The position numbers and the translations under genes were made by a program. A DNA stretch of 64,000 nucleotides from assembly GCA_033063855.1 (NCBI GenBank), contig CP093830.1, positions 13,082,854 through 13,146,853 of the forward strand. The letters run 5' to 3'. Of the stretch, positions 1-12,273 are shown in pieces; positions within the stretch are counted from its first letter, which is position 1, and every line of letters begins with the position of its first letter. The stretch comes from Smittia aterrima (taxonomy: Eukaryota; Arthropoda; Insecta; Diptera; Chironomidae). The notes beneath the pieces were generated by a model. The model was given only the letters and a program-made list of their open reading frames with translations. It did no database searches and was not told where the DNA came from.

Positions 1-3000
1 CTCAGCGGAAAAATTATTTCTCGCTCGTCACGAGTTCGAGCTTTGTTTGTTGATATTATCTTATGAACATAAACTCTCTTAAAGAGGTCTTGCACTACCC
101 CACAAAATGAAATTCAATCAACATCCAGTTTCTGTCAAGCGATGGACATTGATTCAGTCAATTTGAATTATTCTGCTTGCTCTGGACTATCACTTGAACA
201 CAAGATTGACGTACTCACTCCTTAAGTGTCACAAGCAATTCCTTCTCAAGGAATTTCCTTCGATCATTAAATTTGAAGTTAAGAAGAACGAGGCCAAGCT
301 TAAATTTGATCAAAAACTGTTTTCTCATCAAAACTCAATGGTTATGCCTTAGAATGATAATTAGCTGTTCTTCGCTTTAAGTTTTGAGCAAGACAAGGAC
401 TTAAAATCGAATTAAGGAGATTACAAGACTCAGAAGCATATTGAGATGAACTCTAAGCTGATAGCGATATTAAGAAGGTTGTCATTGATATTTAGATTGC
501 TCTGAGAAGATTCTTCTATCGCCAAACAGACGGAGAGGCAGCACAATGAGGTGTTTGAGAAAACAAACTCAATTTCTTAATTATTTCTCATCTCGTTTCT
601 TCTAATTTTCCTTCCGTCTTTTCACTTTTTTCCCCCTTCCTCCTTTTTCTCATAAGTCGAGTCAAGTCGAGGCGAGTCTTGCTACGACATTAATTATCTT
701 CGCATTGATGTCATTATCAATGTCAAATTTCAATCCTCAACGAAGACGATACTCCCCAAGTTCTAGATCTTTCTCCTTCCACTTGAGAGTTTCATGCCTG
801 CCTCGCAGCCTAATAATGAAGCAGGTGACGGTAATGAGCGAAAGATGGATGTGAAAGTGAAATTTCTCATGGCGAAAATTGTCCTCCGCACGAAGACGTT
901 GTCGTAGTCGAAAAGCGAGAGATGAGCAACCGCAAGATTCGATGAGGGAAAAGTTTTATTTCGCGTGCCTGCAAAAAGCTTTTAATGAAAATTATTAAAG
1001 TTTCAGCTCACGATCCTCGAAAATGTAAAATGGAATACGAAGAAGTGGAAACGGTTTTCTCATTAAAACTTACAATTATCTAAATGATATAATTAAACTT
1101 TCGTTTCTTCGTTTCTCGTCGTAATGCCACGGCGAAAAAGTGTCTGGAGCTGGAACTATGCCATTAATTTCGAAAGGAAAAACTTTGGCTGCGACACCGT
1201 TGTTCGAAATTAAAACGAAACTTAAAGAAAGCAACGACGATGAAGGGAAGGGTGGAGAGGGACAAGGAAAAGAAATCAGAGAGCATGAAAAGCAGATAAA
1301 AACAATTGTAATTCACTCATTTCACTATCATGTTCACTGTTCTGTAAAACATTTAATTAATTTGTCATTGTCGCAGTTAGACGCTTAACAGGCCTCGCCA
1401 GATCAACTCAATTCCTTGCTATCTTTCAAAGACAGACAGAGAAAGTTTCTTTAAAAGCTTTTTTTCCTTTTGTTCCAATTCATTCCATTCCGCCCACGCA
1501 AACGATCGATTTGATTTATTTCCATCAAATCTGCTTCGTCATTGCCTTTATGCCTTTACGCTCAATCAGCTATCAAATCTTCGACTGATTTTTTTCCACC
1601 CGATTAACTCTGCAACCCGTTTAACGATACGAAGAATCATTCACATTTCCCGGTGAAACAAGTTAAGAGCAAACGAGTGAATCAATTCGTCGATATCTGC
1701 TCGAATGTTAATTGAAAATGACGACTCGAGCGATAAACGATGAAGTAGAGCAAAGGCAACGTCTGTGACAAGTGGAGAAAGATAAGTTTTATGTTTGGTT
1801 TCGTAACGCCCGAAGTAATTTTATTTCCATCATGTACAGATGTAATCAACAACTCTTCTGATAAAGAGCGCGGAATTGATGAAAAAAAAGAGGGAAAAAG
1901 AATCTCTTCGCTTCGCTTCGTCGTTTGTTTGTTGATCTAAGCGTCTCGTAATGATGTCTGATGTTGTCGCTTTTCGTTCTTCGACTTTCTGAGTTCATTT
2001 AAAATCAAACATCGACATCAGGAAGCGAGCAACCGCTTACAGGGAATTAATTTCGTTTTGTAGCTTTTGTCGATTACTAATGCAATTTCTAGAAGTGAAA
2101 CTGTCAACTTGATCTTATCCTTTTACTTGAACGAACGAGCTTTTTAAAGAATTCCCTTTTTATTCCATAATCTGAAATGGAAAAGTTTCGAAAGGAAAAC
2201 TTCATTCTCTTTGTCACACGGAAAGCGACGACAATGCTATCAATTGGCAGTGAATTTACTTTTAATTTCCCTGTTGATGCTTCTGACATTCTCCGGAATT
2301 GTTAACAGTCGTAGAGCATTTAGGAATTTGTCTCTGTCATCAAATCGTTCATTTATCAGACATGCCTCGCTTAATTATTCTCACTGCAAGGAATCTCCGC
2401 CTCGTTTTTCACAGTCTGATGATTGACGACCTAAAATTTGTGTCTGGTGCATAAGTTTTCCCACTTTTAGTTTAATCAATTCACCGCAATGGACATTCAT
2501 CGGAAGGTGTGTTATGTCAGTGAAGTTTTTGAAAACTGCGGGACGGATGAGTAAACTGAAAACTGACCTTCTCCACTCTGCCTTGAAGGACGTTCGAACA
2601 TTAATTACAAAACATTTGCAGAAGGTTAACCGTGGCGACCGCAATTTCTAATGAACATGCCACAGTTTGGGAATATTCATCATTCTAACCGATCTACGTC
2701 GTTTCCGTCTGGGTGAGCAAACTCTTTCATACAAAACTTTCATGTGTCTCTCCCGAAAAAGCATAAATTTTCCACTTTGCTTCGTCCTCCTCCATACAAA
2801 GGCAATCAAGCTTGTTCCTTCTCTCTCTGCGAAAAAGGAAAGGAGTGGATGACGAAAGGCAGATCATTTGCCTCATGTGAATTTTCCATTACCTTCGAAA
2901 TAAATCATTTTTTATTGTAGAGAAAAGCGGAAGGCGAAAAAGTTTCACCTGCCGCGTCTGGTGACTCATGGTAACTTATCATTTTTCCATTCGTGCAATC

Positions 3001-6000
3001 CATTCCGTGAAGAAGTGGTTGCGTCAAATTGTCAATGCCTTGGAAGGAATTTAAGAGATTTCCGCCTTTTGTGAATCAGCAAAGCGTAAAGCGAATTAAA
3101 AAGCTTGCGACGACGACGATAAAAACGTTCAGCAATGATGATGAATCACACAACGTGTTGTTATCAAAAAACGCTTGAACTAGAAGAAAACGTTTGACAC
3201 GGAGTAGGCAGTTGAGAACTTGAGAGACGCATTGGAGAACCATAATTGAAATTCGAAGGAACTTTAGCTGACGCGTCCCATAAAGAGCGGAACTTAACGA
3301 ACCTCGAAGACTAATTCGATAATCCAACGCGCGCTAGAGCAACATAAAAAGAACAGAAACTCATCATTGCGGAAAGAAAGTTCACGGTAGCCTCATAAAT
3401 TTAAGCGCCTCGCTCCCTGCTAAGTCGTTCATTTCTTTTTATTTCTTTCTGCTGCTTGGTCTCGGGGCCATATTTTTCTTTTAATTAATTTGCGGATAAA
3501 TCATCAGACGTGAGACGTAAGCTGAGTTATATGAGATGTGTGTGTGTGTGAGCGTGTGGTGAGAGTGCCATAAAAGATGAAACTTTTGTCAGCAAAAACT
3601 CGAAACAATAATTATGTGACTCGATGGCGAATTGATTTGGAGAGGAGGCGCTTCCCATCTTGAAGCATCGTATTGGCAAACATCGATAAAGTCATTAGTG
3701 AAACTCTTGATCATAAATTTCACGTGATCGTAATAAAAAAGCCGATTTAATGAACTTTTTTTGTTCGCCATTGTTCAGCATTTAATTACATTCCTTTCTT
3801 CCTATGCCATTCTCTCGACTCGACGAAGGTTTCACCTTGTCCTGGAAAGTGTCGACACAAATGGCAATGGATACTGCACAACCACAGCTTTGAATGCAGC
3901 AAAAATCACACGAGAAAAAAGAAAACCTTTACCAGCTGATGCCGGGTGGTTAGCATTGTAACAAAATGTCGCCTTTAACTGCTTGAAAGCGACGAGAGTT
4001 TGTACTTTAAACGGAGATTTTTGAGGTGGAGGATTAAAACGTGCAAAGCTTTCGCTTCCCAGGCGTCTGTTTCCGAAGGAACTTTGCCAAATCAGAAATC
4101 TCTTCTCAGAGAACTTGGAAATCAATAATTTAATATTTATCGAATATTTATAAAGCTCAGCGCCTATAAAAACAGTTTAAGATTCATTTTTCTTCTTTTG
4201 GAAGTTCTTGCATTTCAATTTTCTTAAATGCCAGACGCCCAGTTCCCATAAGTCGAAAGAAAAAAAAACAGAGCGGGCAACGAGTATCGTCTCGTCTCTC
4301 CACCCGCTATCAAACTCCTTAATATTTTATTGAAACACTTAAATATTTTATGTCCAAAGATTTAAAGCTTGGTTTTTCTCACAGAGAGTGAGAGAGAGGA
4401 AATTTTTGCATGCATCAGCATGAGGAAGACGAAGAGGGCGAAATCTACATGATGTGCCATCGAGCAGAGTAAGTTTCAAGGAGAAACAAGATGGAATTTC
4501 ATATTCGAAAGAAGAAAGAAGTCGAGAGCTTTCCTGCTTCGCTCGTCTCCTCGATCCATGTGAAAGTATCATCATCGGCACAAATCTTTATTCAATAAAA
4601 AATTTACACTCAAGTGAATACCGAAAAAGGAGAAATCATAAATTTGCTGCGATGTCTGGGAAATCGGTTGTTTTATGAAGATTGAACACGTGATGCTGCA
4701 ATTGTAGATTCCAATTCGCCAAGACACATTTCAATTAAGTTTTGCTTCTTCGCTTTGAGCTTTGCTCAATTGGAAATGTTCCAAGTCACTTCACCCGGTC
4801 GGGAAGTTGAATGAAAGACTCAAGAGTCTTTGAAATGATTCAACGCAAGAAGACGCTCGTAGGGAAAGTTTTTATAGCGAAACTCGAGCTTGCTGGGGAG
4901 ACTGGCTGCTCAACCAGTTCATAATGACTTCCTCGAACATTAAAAACAATCTTGAAACTGACCTCATTCAAGTGTGAAGTGGCAAGATGAAAAAAAAAGT
5001 TCAGTAAATCAATTTACGTTCGCAACTTTATACTCTCAGCTCAGCAGTGAACTTTGGTTTTCTTTGAGAAATCTAAGAGAGAAAATTATTTTAATGACTG
5101 TAAATCAATTACGACGCCAGCAAATGACTTTTTAAAGCGTCGAATCACTTGAGTTCTTTCTTCTTTCTTACGATGAGTTAAACTTCAATTAATTTAATTA
5201 GAGAAAATTCCGTCTGATGCATAAAAGACGATTCCATTTAACTTGGAAACAGTCTCGAGGTTACATTCCGTTTTGTGCCATCAGCACTCAGAAAACTTCG
5301 ATTGCTCGACTCGAACGAAGCAGAGATTCAAAGAGAAACAACCCCGAGAGACGAGAAATTTGTTCGGAAACTTTTTAATTGACCAAACGAGAAGATTTTC
5401 CGCAGACGAAATTATTTCCACCAATTGAAGAGAGAAAATCTTTTATTCTGCTTCGAGAAGCTTTTGTTGAATTTAAGCGAGTCGAGGAGAGATTGAAATT
5501 CAATTAGAGAAAAATGTAGCAAGCGAATAAATTCCCTTGCGATTAAAATATTTTCGGATTCGAATCATCAGCTGATTTCTCTTGTTTTCCCAAAAGAACT
5601 TTTTTTAAATTGCACAACTTGAACAGATAGCGCCACCTTCGAACGAAAAGTGAAAACAGTTTTCGAAGACTTTCGAAAAAGTTTCCTTTTGATGTCTGCG
5701 TTTGATAAAAATCAATGATTTTAAATCATTCCTATCACATAGATGACTTTTGTGGCTTTTGCTGATAAAGCTCAAATCGACTTAAATCCATTGAAGCCCC
5801 CGAATCGATTTTTCGCATTTTCAAAAGACATTGAGCTTCTGTTAAGATATTAAAAACGATTGCCGCTGCTAAAAACGTTCCGTCATCTTAAAAAGATCTT
5901 TTCTTCTTACATGACTTAAATAACAGTTAATCTCGTCGATGAAACATTTTTATTGCTGATAAAGAAATTCAATCAACTTAGTTTTTTTGTCAAAAGAAGA

Positions 6001-6009
6001 GGAAGGAAA
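1..6009. other. Intergenic stretch, no gene recognised
   Basis: Read on both strands. Open frames here are short, lack credible starts or splice context, and resemble no family I know. The stretch holds AT-rich and purine/pyrimidine-skewed sequence and a short TG run at 3537-3550. A TATA-like element near 4165 has no initiator at the expected distance and no coding exon after it. Confidence 0.6.
3537..3550. repeat. TG dinucleotide microsatellite
   Basis: Seven TG units in a row, continuing into an imperfect GT-rich tract to about 3565. It lies in intergenic sequence with no nearby gene. Confidence 0.8.
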
Positions 6010-6015
6010 TTTATT
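6010..6015 (-). other. Polyadenylation signal of the secreted-protein gene
   Basis: A canonical AATAAA on the minus strand, about 93 bases downstream of the stop codon of the 6108-6644 gene. No other gene on this strand could use it. Confidence 0.5.
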
Positions 6016-6107
6016 GAAGCGCTCAGTTTTTGTTTCGAACGCGATATGATAACGTGTGACGGTTGCAGATAAGCGGAAAAGTTTGATTCTATGACTCAAT
6101 CATACTT

Positions 6108-6644
6108 TTACAGTTTTAGCTGAGAATTGTTTGCCATAAATCTTTGCATCAGCTCTTTCGCTTGGTCTTCATGACCGTTGCTTGCCTTTGGAGCAGCGTC
6201 AGCGGAGTTTTTCTCAATCGCTTCTCTTATTTTATTCTCGAGACCATCAAAGTTAAATTGCGATCCGAAAGAGCTTGCTGGGACATCAACGTTTAAATCA
6301 TTTGATCCTGACTTGGCTGCAAGTTGCATTAACTGTTCTCCCAAAGTGGAACCGCTGCTACCTCCTCCAATGTTGAGCTCTTGCTGATTCAAGAGCGCAA
6401 GGACGATTTTCGTGATATCTTGCTCGATGTGATTTGTGAAAACTCCATTTATGTTAATGTTGATGTTGAAGATGTTTTCGATATTATTGTCACTAATCTT
6501 CATTGGCCCAGCTAAAGGGAAAACACAATAAATTAATTATTCATTCAGTCACCTCCTAAACATTTCACTTGCTCACTCACAATGTCCAATTGGTGCTGTC
6601 GAGGCCACAGCAAAAAGACCTAAAATTACAAGTAGCCCACGCAT
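6108..6644 (-). CDS. Small secreted protein of unknown family
   Basis: Two coding exons, 6644-6581 and 6511-6108, joined across a 69-bp intron with donor GTGAGT and acceptor TTTAG. The phase-1 junction keeps one frame and gives 155 aa. Residues 1 to about 17 (start MRGLLVILGLFAVAS) form a clear signal peptide, so the product is probably secreted. The mature part is Asn-rich near its start (NIFNINININ), has a Gly/Ser stretch in the middle and amphipathic helical segments toward the end, and has no cysteine pattern that I can see. I do not recognise the family. A pyrimidine tract ending in AG at 6674-6673 suggests a 5' UTR intron. Several TGATAA motifs lie just upstream, which would suit gut or fat-body expression, but that is inference. 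The signal peptide joined in frame through a good intron makes this a real gene with fair confidence. Confidence 0.78.
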
Positions 6645-6707
6645 TGTGTTTCAATCAAATGTCAAATCAAAACTAAAAAAAAATGATTATAAAAAAATCT
6701 TTTAATT

Positions 6708-6858
6708 TATCAGCCGCGCATTTCGATAAGCGCAATCGATAAGATTTCAAGTGAGTTTGCAGTCTTTATCAAATGACACAGCCTTTGCGTGATGAACATT
6801 TCTCGAGTGATGTTCTCGATGATTCACAGAGTGATAAAGCATCTCAGAGCTTATCAAT
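6708..6858. promoter_or_regulatory. Cluster of GATA-factor motifs
   Basis: Within about 150 bp there are four TGATAA matches in either orientation (near 6709, 6766, 6832 and 6852) and two CGATAAG near-matches (about 6724 and 6737). The cluster lies immediately upstream of the secreted-protein gene on the minus strand. GATA factors drive midgut and fat-body genes in flies. The assignment to this gene rests on position only. Confidence 0.35.
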
Positions 6859-6860
6859 CG

Positions 6861-9221
6861 ACAAGTGAAAGCTTTTCTCGTTCGGACGTCGATTAATCGC
6901 CGAAAAACATTTCGTATAGATTAACTTTATTTCATTCGATTTGTTTATACATCAGATTAAAAGCACAATCAAATCAATTCAGAGATTTGCCTCGCTTGCT
7001 TCTTATTCAACGACATTGGATGTAGATTAACTGAATTTTCGAATACATAAAGCGAAGCATTTGCTGTGCAAACAAGAGCTCTCGCTGAAAAGTGTCTGAA
7101 AAGCGAAGAGAGCGATGGTGTGAGTTCAGATGGCGTGATAAAGGCCGACAGTGTTTAAATGGACTTCCTCTTACTCTCGTTGCTCTCCGATGTAAATTTA
7201 AATTAGTTAGCATCAATCCAATTTAAATAATCCCGCCGATGGATAAACACAAAAGAATAACAACGAAAAGAGGAATCGACGGCGAGAGTTCCCCTTTTTA
7301 TTGTGGCGAGTTCTTTTTTTCTGCTTTCGGGAACTGCTTCAAAAGAAATCTTTATGCAAAGTGTGAAAAGAGATTACAATGACTAAGCTGAGTAGAGCGG
7401 ACAGCGGATGAGAATTTTGTTGGTCATTACAGAGTTTTCTTATTCCTCTCCTCCTTTCATTTCGTGTTTTCATCCTGCGGAATTTGCTTTGGCAAGTTTC
7501 TGGGGTTGATCGTCGACGGGGAGGAAAGAAATCAGAGCTGAAATCTTTGGATGAGATTTATTTTCGCTGTCTTAAGGAATCCGAAACGATTCATCAGCAT
7601 CTCTTTAATATTTAACGAAGAGGAGTGGAACGTGAAAGCGATAACAAAAAAAGGGCAAATTCCTCATCAAGCCATGACCATGGACACAGAAAATTCCAGC
7701 AAGCAAAAAAAAACATTCCATCGAGTTATAGAATCTCTCTCTCTCTCGTTTGTATTAATTAAAACTGTCGGAGAATTTTCAATTTCCGTTTGCGTGGATT
7801 TATTTCAGTTTATTTTGATAAATTTACGGAGCACTCAAACTTGCGGTAAGCCTAACTTACATTGACGAAAAAGCTACAAAACTTCTCCGGTTGTATTTGA
7901 CATGAATTTCATCATCAGAGATTCCCCCAAACATTGCGACAAATGTTTTGGTAAGATCGTAAAACTTCTACGAAGCTTTTTGACTACGAAGAATCGAGAG
8001 AGCCTCCAGCTAAACTTTAAGTTGTCTTTCTCAACGAAAACATTCCTCAGCTTTAAGATTTCCCAGAAACAATTCGTTGCCAAGCATTAGGATAATCTTT
8101 TTCATAGAGAAACCCACAGAAAGCCTTAACGATTTCCTGTAACACAAAGCAGCGACTCAATCTGTCTTTTCCCTTGGGCATAATATAAATTTCTCAACAT
8201 TTTTCAGCTTGCAGCGAAATTTTCCGCTCACCTGAATTATTCTGAGTGATGCTTAGCTGAATGAAACAAGAGCGAAGCACAAATCTTTCGATTCCCTCAA
8301 CATAATTTTTCATTTTCCATCTATCGAGAGGGTAACACGGAAATAGCGAAAATATTGATATCGCAATCATTCATCTTAAGATGTCTATTAATCACGATGT
8401 CTTGGTGATTCATCATCAAGGAACAGTTGATAATTAAATTTTCACATAAAACCCCGCATAGTTCTCCCGTCGATTAAACTGACAACTCTCCAGCATCGAG
8501 GCAAGCGTGAGAGCAGATTCAGTCGTGCAGCAGCGTCTTCCACGCATCAACGTTATTAGATTCAAGATTTATTATGACGCTTCTCTCACTTTCTTGATGG
8601 TGAACGCACGTGAGAAAAAAACTTTTTCAAAAGTTTCTTGTTGTTGTTCATGCCGTAATCAGACAAGTTAATTGGGGTTGGTAAGGGTTGAGTTCGTAAA
8701 TTCGATACTAAATGGTTTCTCTCCAGTTCATGAAACAAAAGCTCAAGCAAAACACTCAGCAACAGATGAGTTTGAGACGGAATTGAGTTTGCTTAATTGA
8801 CAGTTGCATAAATGAAAATCTGAATGATTCAAAGGAAAATCTTTGGATTTTCTAAAGAAAGGTTGTCCAAAGCAGAAGCTTTTTCCAACGAATAGAAAAT
8901 GAAGTTTTCCCTTGTTGAAGCATCAAAGCCAATCTGAGTAAATTAAATTGAGAACGAATTAAATTATTTTACAATTTATTCCCTCGGGAACTCAAGATCT
9001 TTTAAACATGAAGCTCCGCTCTCTGCAAAGCTTTTCGACTCTTCAATCATTAAAATAGCGAGAACGTACATTGATGCTTTAGATCCAAAGCTCTTGTTTA
9101 ATTTCATGAAACTTTTACACTAATTACAGTAGAAAATCCTCGTTCTTAAGGTGGTGAGGTACAAACAGGAAACTAATCCCAAACATGAATCTCATCAAAC
9201 TCTTGATTCAATTTAAGTTTA
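6861..9221. other. Intergenic stretch, no gene recognised
   Basis: Between the secreted-protein gene and the membrane microprotein I find no frame with a supported start, splice context or family likeness. Longer open frames around 7551-8090 lie on opposite strands over each other and look like chance. Confidence 0.55.
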
Positions 9222-9476
9222 CTACACGCGATCAATTTCAGTTGGAAGACTTGATGCGTTGGTTTCAATCGTTTGCGAGGGTCGGTTGAATCGTCTTCTG
9301 CTGCTGCCACGTCTCATCATACTATGGGCGCGTTCTAACTCTTCCGCTGATGGACAGCAAAGGGAACGGAAGACACACACGTAGCAAACAATTAAAGATG
9401 TCATCAGTGTCGTTCCTATCACAACAGTTATAATCAATAAAAGGTTGATGCTTCCGTCCATATCTTCCTGTGTCAT
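9222..9476 (-). CDS. 84-aa single-pass membrane microprotein
   Basis: An ATG-initiated frame of 84 aa. A short acidic N-terminus (MTQEDMDGS) is followed by one strong hydrophobic segment at about residues 10-35, then a cysteine cluster at the membrane edge (CYVCVFRSLCC) and a basic, Ser/Arg-rich tail. This is the layout of a single-pass protein with a cytosolic basic tail, and the cysteines look like candidate palmitoylation sites. A pyrimidine tract ending in AG at 9545-9544 upstream fits a 5' UTR intron, so translation would begin in the second exon. No close homologue comes to mind. It lies downstream of hh on the same strand. The composition, the real ATG and the upstream acceptor favour a gene, but its function is unknown. 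Confidence 0.6.
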   Translation of the reverse strand: MTQEDMDGSINLLLIITVVIGTTLMTSLIVCYVCVFRSLCCPSAEELERAHSMMRRGSSRRRFNRPSQTIETNASSLPTEIDRV

Positions 9477-9545
9477 TTTAAGTTGAATCTCGAGTTACTT
9501 GGTGAATACAATGAGTTGCGAGATGTGTCTTACGAGTTTCAAGCT

Positions 9546-12273
9546 AAAAAGAATATAAAGTTACCATTAGGAACAATGAAGCATGTGACCCATCTCCTCG
9601 TTTAATTCTATAAAAGCTTTTACGAGAAAGTTTCAATTTCGTTGTCGTAAAATTTTTCCGACAATTTGTGTTTCCCGACCACAAATTTAATTACATGAAA
9701 CATAAAAGTTTTGAGTTTTCTTCCTTCATGAAAAATAATTCAATCAATTGACGATTTATACAAAATCAGTTATGATAAAATAAACGATCGTAAATTTAAT
9801 TTTTATGGAAAAGCAATTTTCTAAGTTCTTTTATATCTCGTTTAGCAATCGTTGACTTTGAAGATTAAAGCAGAGAGGGGGAGAGGTTGTTTACTCAATG
9901 GTACTCATTCAAATGAGAAATTTCTCAAGCGAGAGTTCATTCTGATAAGTTAAGTTAAGTTCGTCTGTTTATTTGCTTATTGCCATCGCTTGCAGCGGAA
10001 AACTTTTATCGAACTTTCGGAATTGCGGATGAATTAATGGCATTTCAATCGATTCGTAATTAAGTTTTTTACTCCAATTTGATTGGAATTTAAATTGCTA
10101 ATGGCAATAGCAATAGCGAGAACTGTAATTAAGATAGTTTACGATTCACTATCGTCGCCGCCAAATTGACGTCATTCTTAAGTAGCTTTTGATAGAAAAC
10201 AAGACAATCTAACGCCTCAAACTGTTTAGAGCGTAGATTGTAAATGTTTATAAAGTTTCCTTTGCTCTGAGAGATTCCAGATTCGCGAATTCTTCGTCAC
10301 TTTCGCACAGTCCCTAAATAGATCGATTATGGTTTCAAAACGAAATGATTTACAATTTCACTATCTCTCATGACACAAACCGAAAATCTGCTCTAACATA
10401 ACTTGAGACACCATATTGAGTTATATCTCTCGAGTGTTTTTATTTCGATGAAAGTTGTTGAAGTAAACAGAATCCGAAAAGAGAGAAATTGCACGGAGGA
10501 GCGTTGAGCGAGAATAAACATATTTCGACTCTGGCGACCTTGAACTATCAACAACAACGCGTAATCATCAACGCAGCATCCTACGATTGCCTCCTTCATC
10601 AATTAGCGCGCCTTCGTCAATCCTCGGAAACCTTAGTAATTTATTTTCATTGAAGCTTTAACTCAAACATCCGCTTTTGTGATGGAAAGTTATTCAAGAT
10701 TAACCAACTTTTAAGATCACAGAAAAGCTCTTTCATCCAATAACAACGATTACCAGATTAAAATGTCTTTAGCAGATGTGAAGTAATGCTCGATAAGTTA
10801 TTGACTTCCTAGCTAATCTATAACCGCGAAAACAAATTTTCCTAATACTTCGATAATTTGTTTGAACAGAATTTGTTTTAAAAATAAAACTTTATTATTA
10901 TTCCTTTCACACTTTGTTGACATTGTTACTTTACATTTCACGCCACGACTCAATTTTCTGAGCTCGAAATCCGCGAGATATATTTGATTGATTATTATGG
11001 AATCCGAGTGTGCAAACAATTTTCTCACATTTCAAAGTTTATATCGACATGTGTTGTTTTCAATATGTTGTTTGGACGATTGGCAGTAAAATGTGCTATG
11101 GATGGAAAATATCTCCCATTTCAATTGACTTAATATTTCTAACCGCGAAAAACTTTTCACGCGCTAACAAATTTACGAGTCGATCCGATAAATCTTTAAG
11201 CCTTCGACAATTTGAATTCAGCAGCAGCTCGCTGTGTTTTCTCGTTCAACACTGCCGCCGTCAATACAACGAAAAACACAATAATCCCGAAAATGCGGTT
11301 GGATTCGATGAAAAACCGAAAGCAAACTGAATGCGAGAATTGTTTGAGAAGAAAAAAGATGAAAATTCCACTTGTTGCTTGAAATGTCGCTTGGCTCCTT
11401 GCAACATCGACGCGACGTGGTTGCGACATAAAGTTGATTTGAATTTTTGTGTAACGAACTTTGTTCTTCATGTTTGTAAGAATTTGTTTGGAAAATTTAA
11501 ATTTATTTTCCAGCGGGGGTGATCAAGAGAAACGTAGTTTATGAAGAGACTTTGCGTGAAATAAGTCTTTTATAAATTTAAATTTTCTCGTCTGTAGCTG
11601 ATGAACAAACCCTGAAACAAAATTCTTCAATAAAAATTTTCAAATTCTTCTTTCAAGTTCTCCAGAAATTTATTTATTTCCTTAATCTGTACAAAAGGAG
11701 TTTATTTCTCGATATGTCAATTACTAATTATTAAGCTCAAAATAGAATTTAAAATTGCAACTTAAAAATAATGTTTTTTGAAAACTTGTAATAAATTAAA
11801 TTTTATTACAAAATCGAACCAATAAGTTAATAACTAAAACTTACAATTTTGCAAACTTGTTTTCATCAAGACATTGCGTTCGTTCTTTTACTGGAAATCT
11901 TAACTAAATCGCTAGGTCGAAGAGTTTGTCGCATTCTGTTCAATAAATTCATTTATTCCTACTTAAGCTATTAAATTAAAATTAATTTTACATATCACTG
12001 TCATCGTAACATTAAAAGAGACTTTTTCACTGGCCAGATTAAGTTTCGGAAAGTTGATTTTCTAATTTTGCTCGAATGCTAAAATGGCACGAATGAATTA
12101 AGTTTCGTAAGAAAACTTGATCTTCAAGTCAAATATTCAAATCAGCAATTGGCAATTGCTGGTTCAAATTACATTTCTCTGCGTTTAATTTTGACGATCA
12201 TGATTCGCTCTCTCCGGTCAACACAATTGAATATTCTAAACATTCGTCTGTACATTTCGTTCACGAAAAGAAC
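9546..12273. other. Region between hh and the membrane microprotein
   Basis: It holds the 3' UTR of hh: minus-strand AATAAA sites occur near 11950, about 320 bases past the hh stop. It may also hold an upstream non-coding exon of the 9222-9476 gene. No other coding sequence is supported. Frames around 11010-11522 overlap on both strands and show no family signal. Confidence 0.5.
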
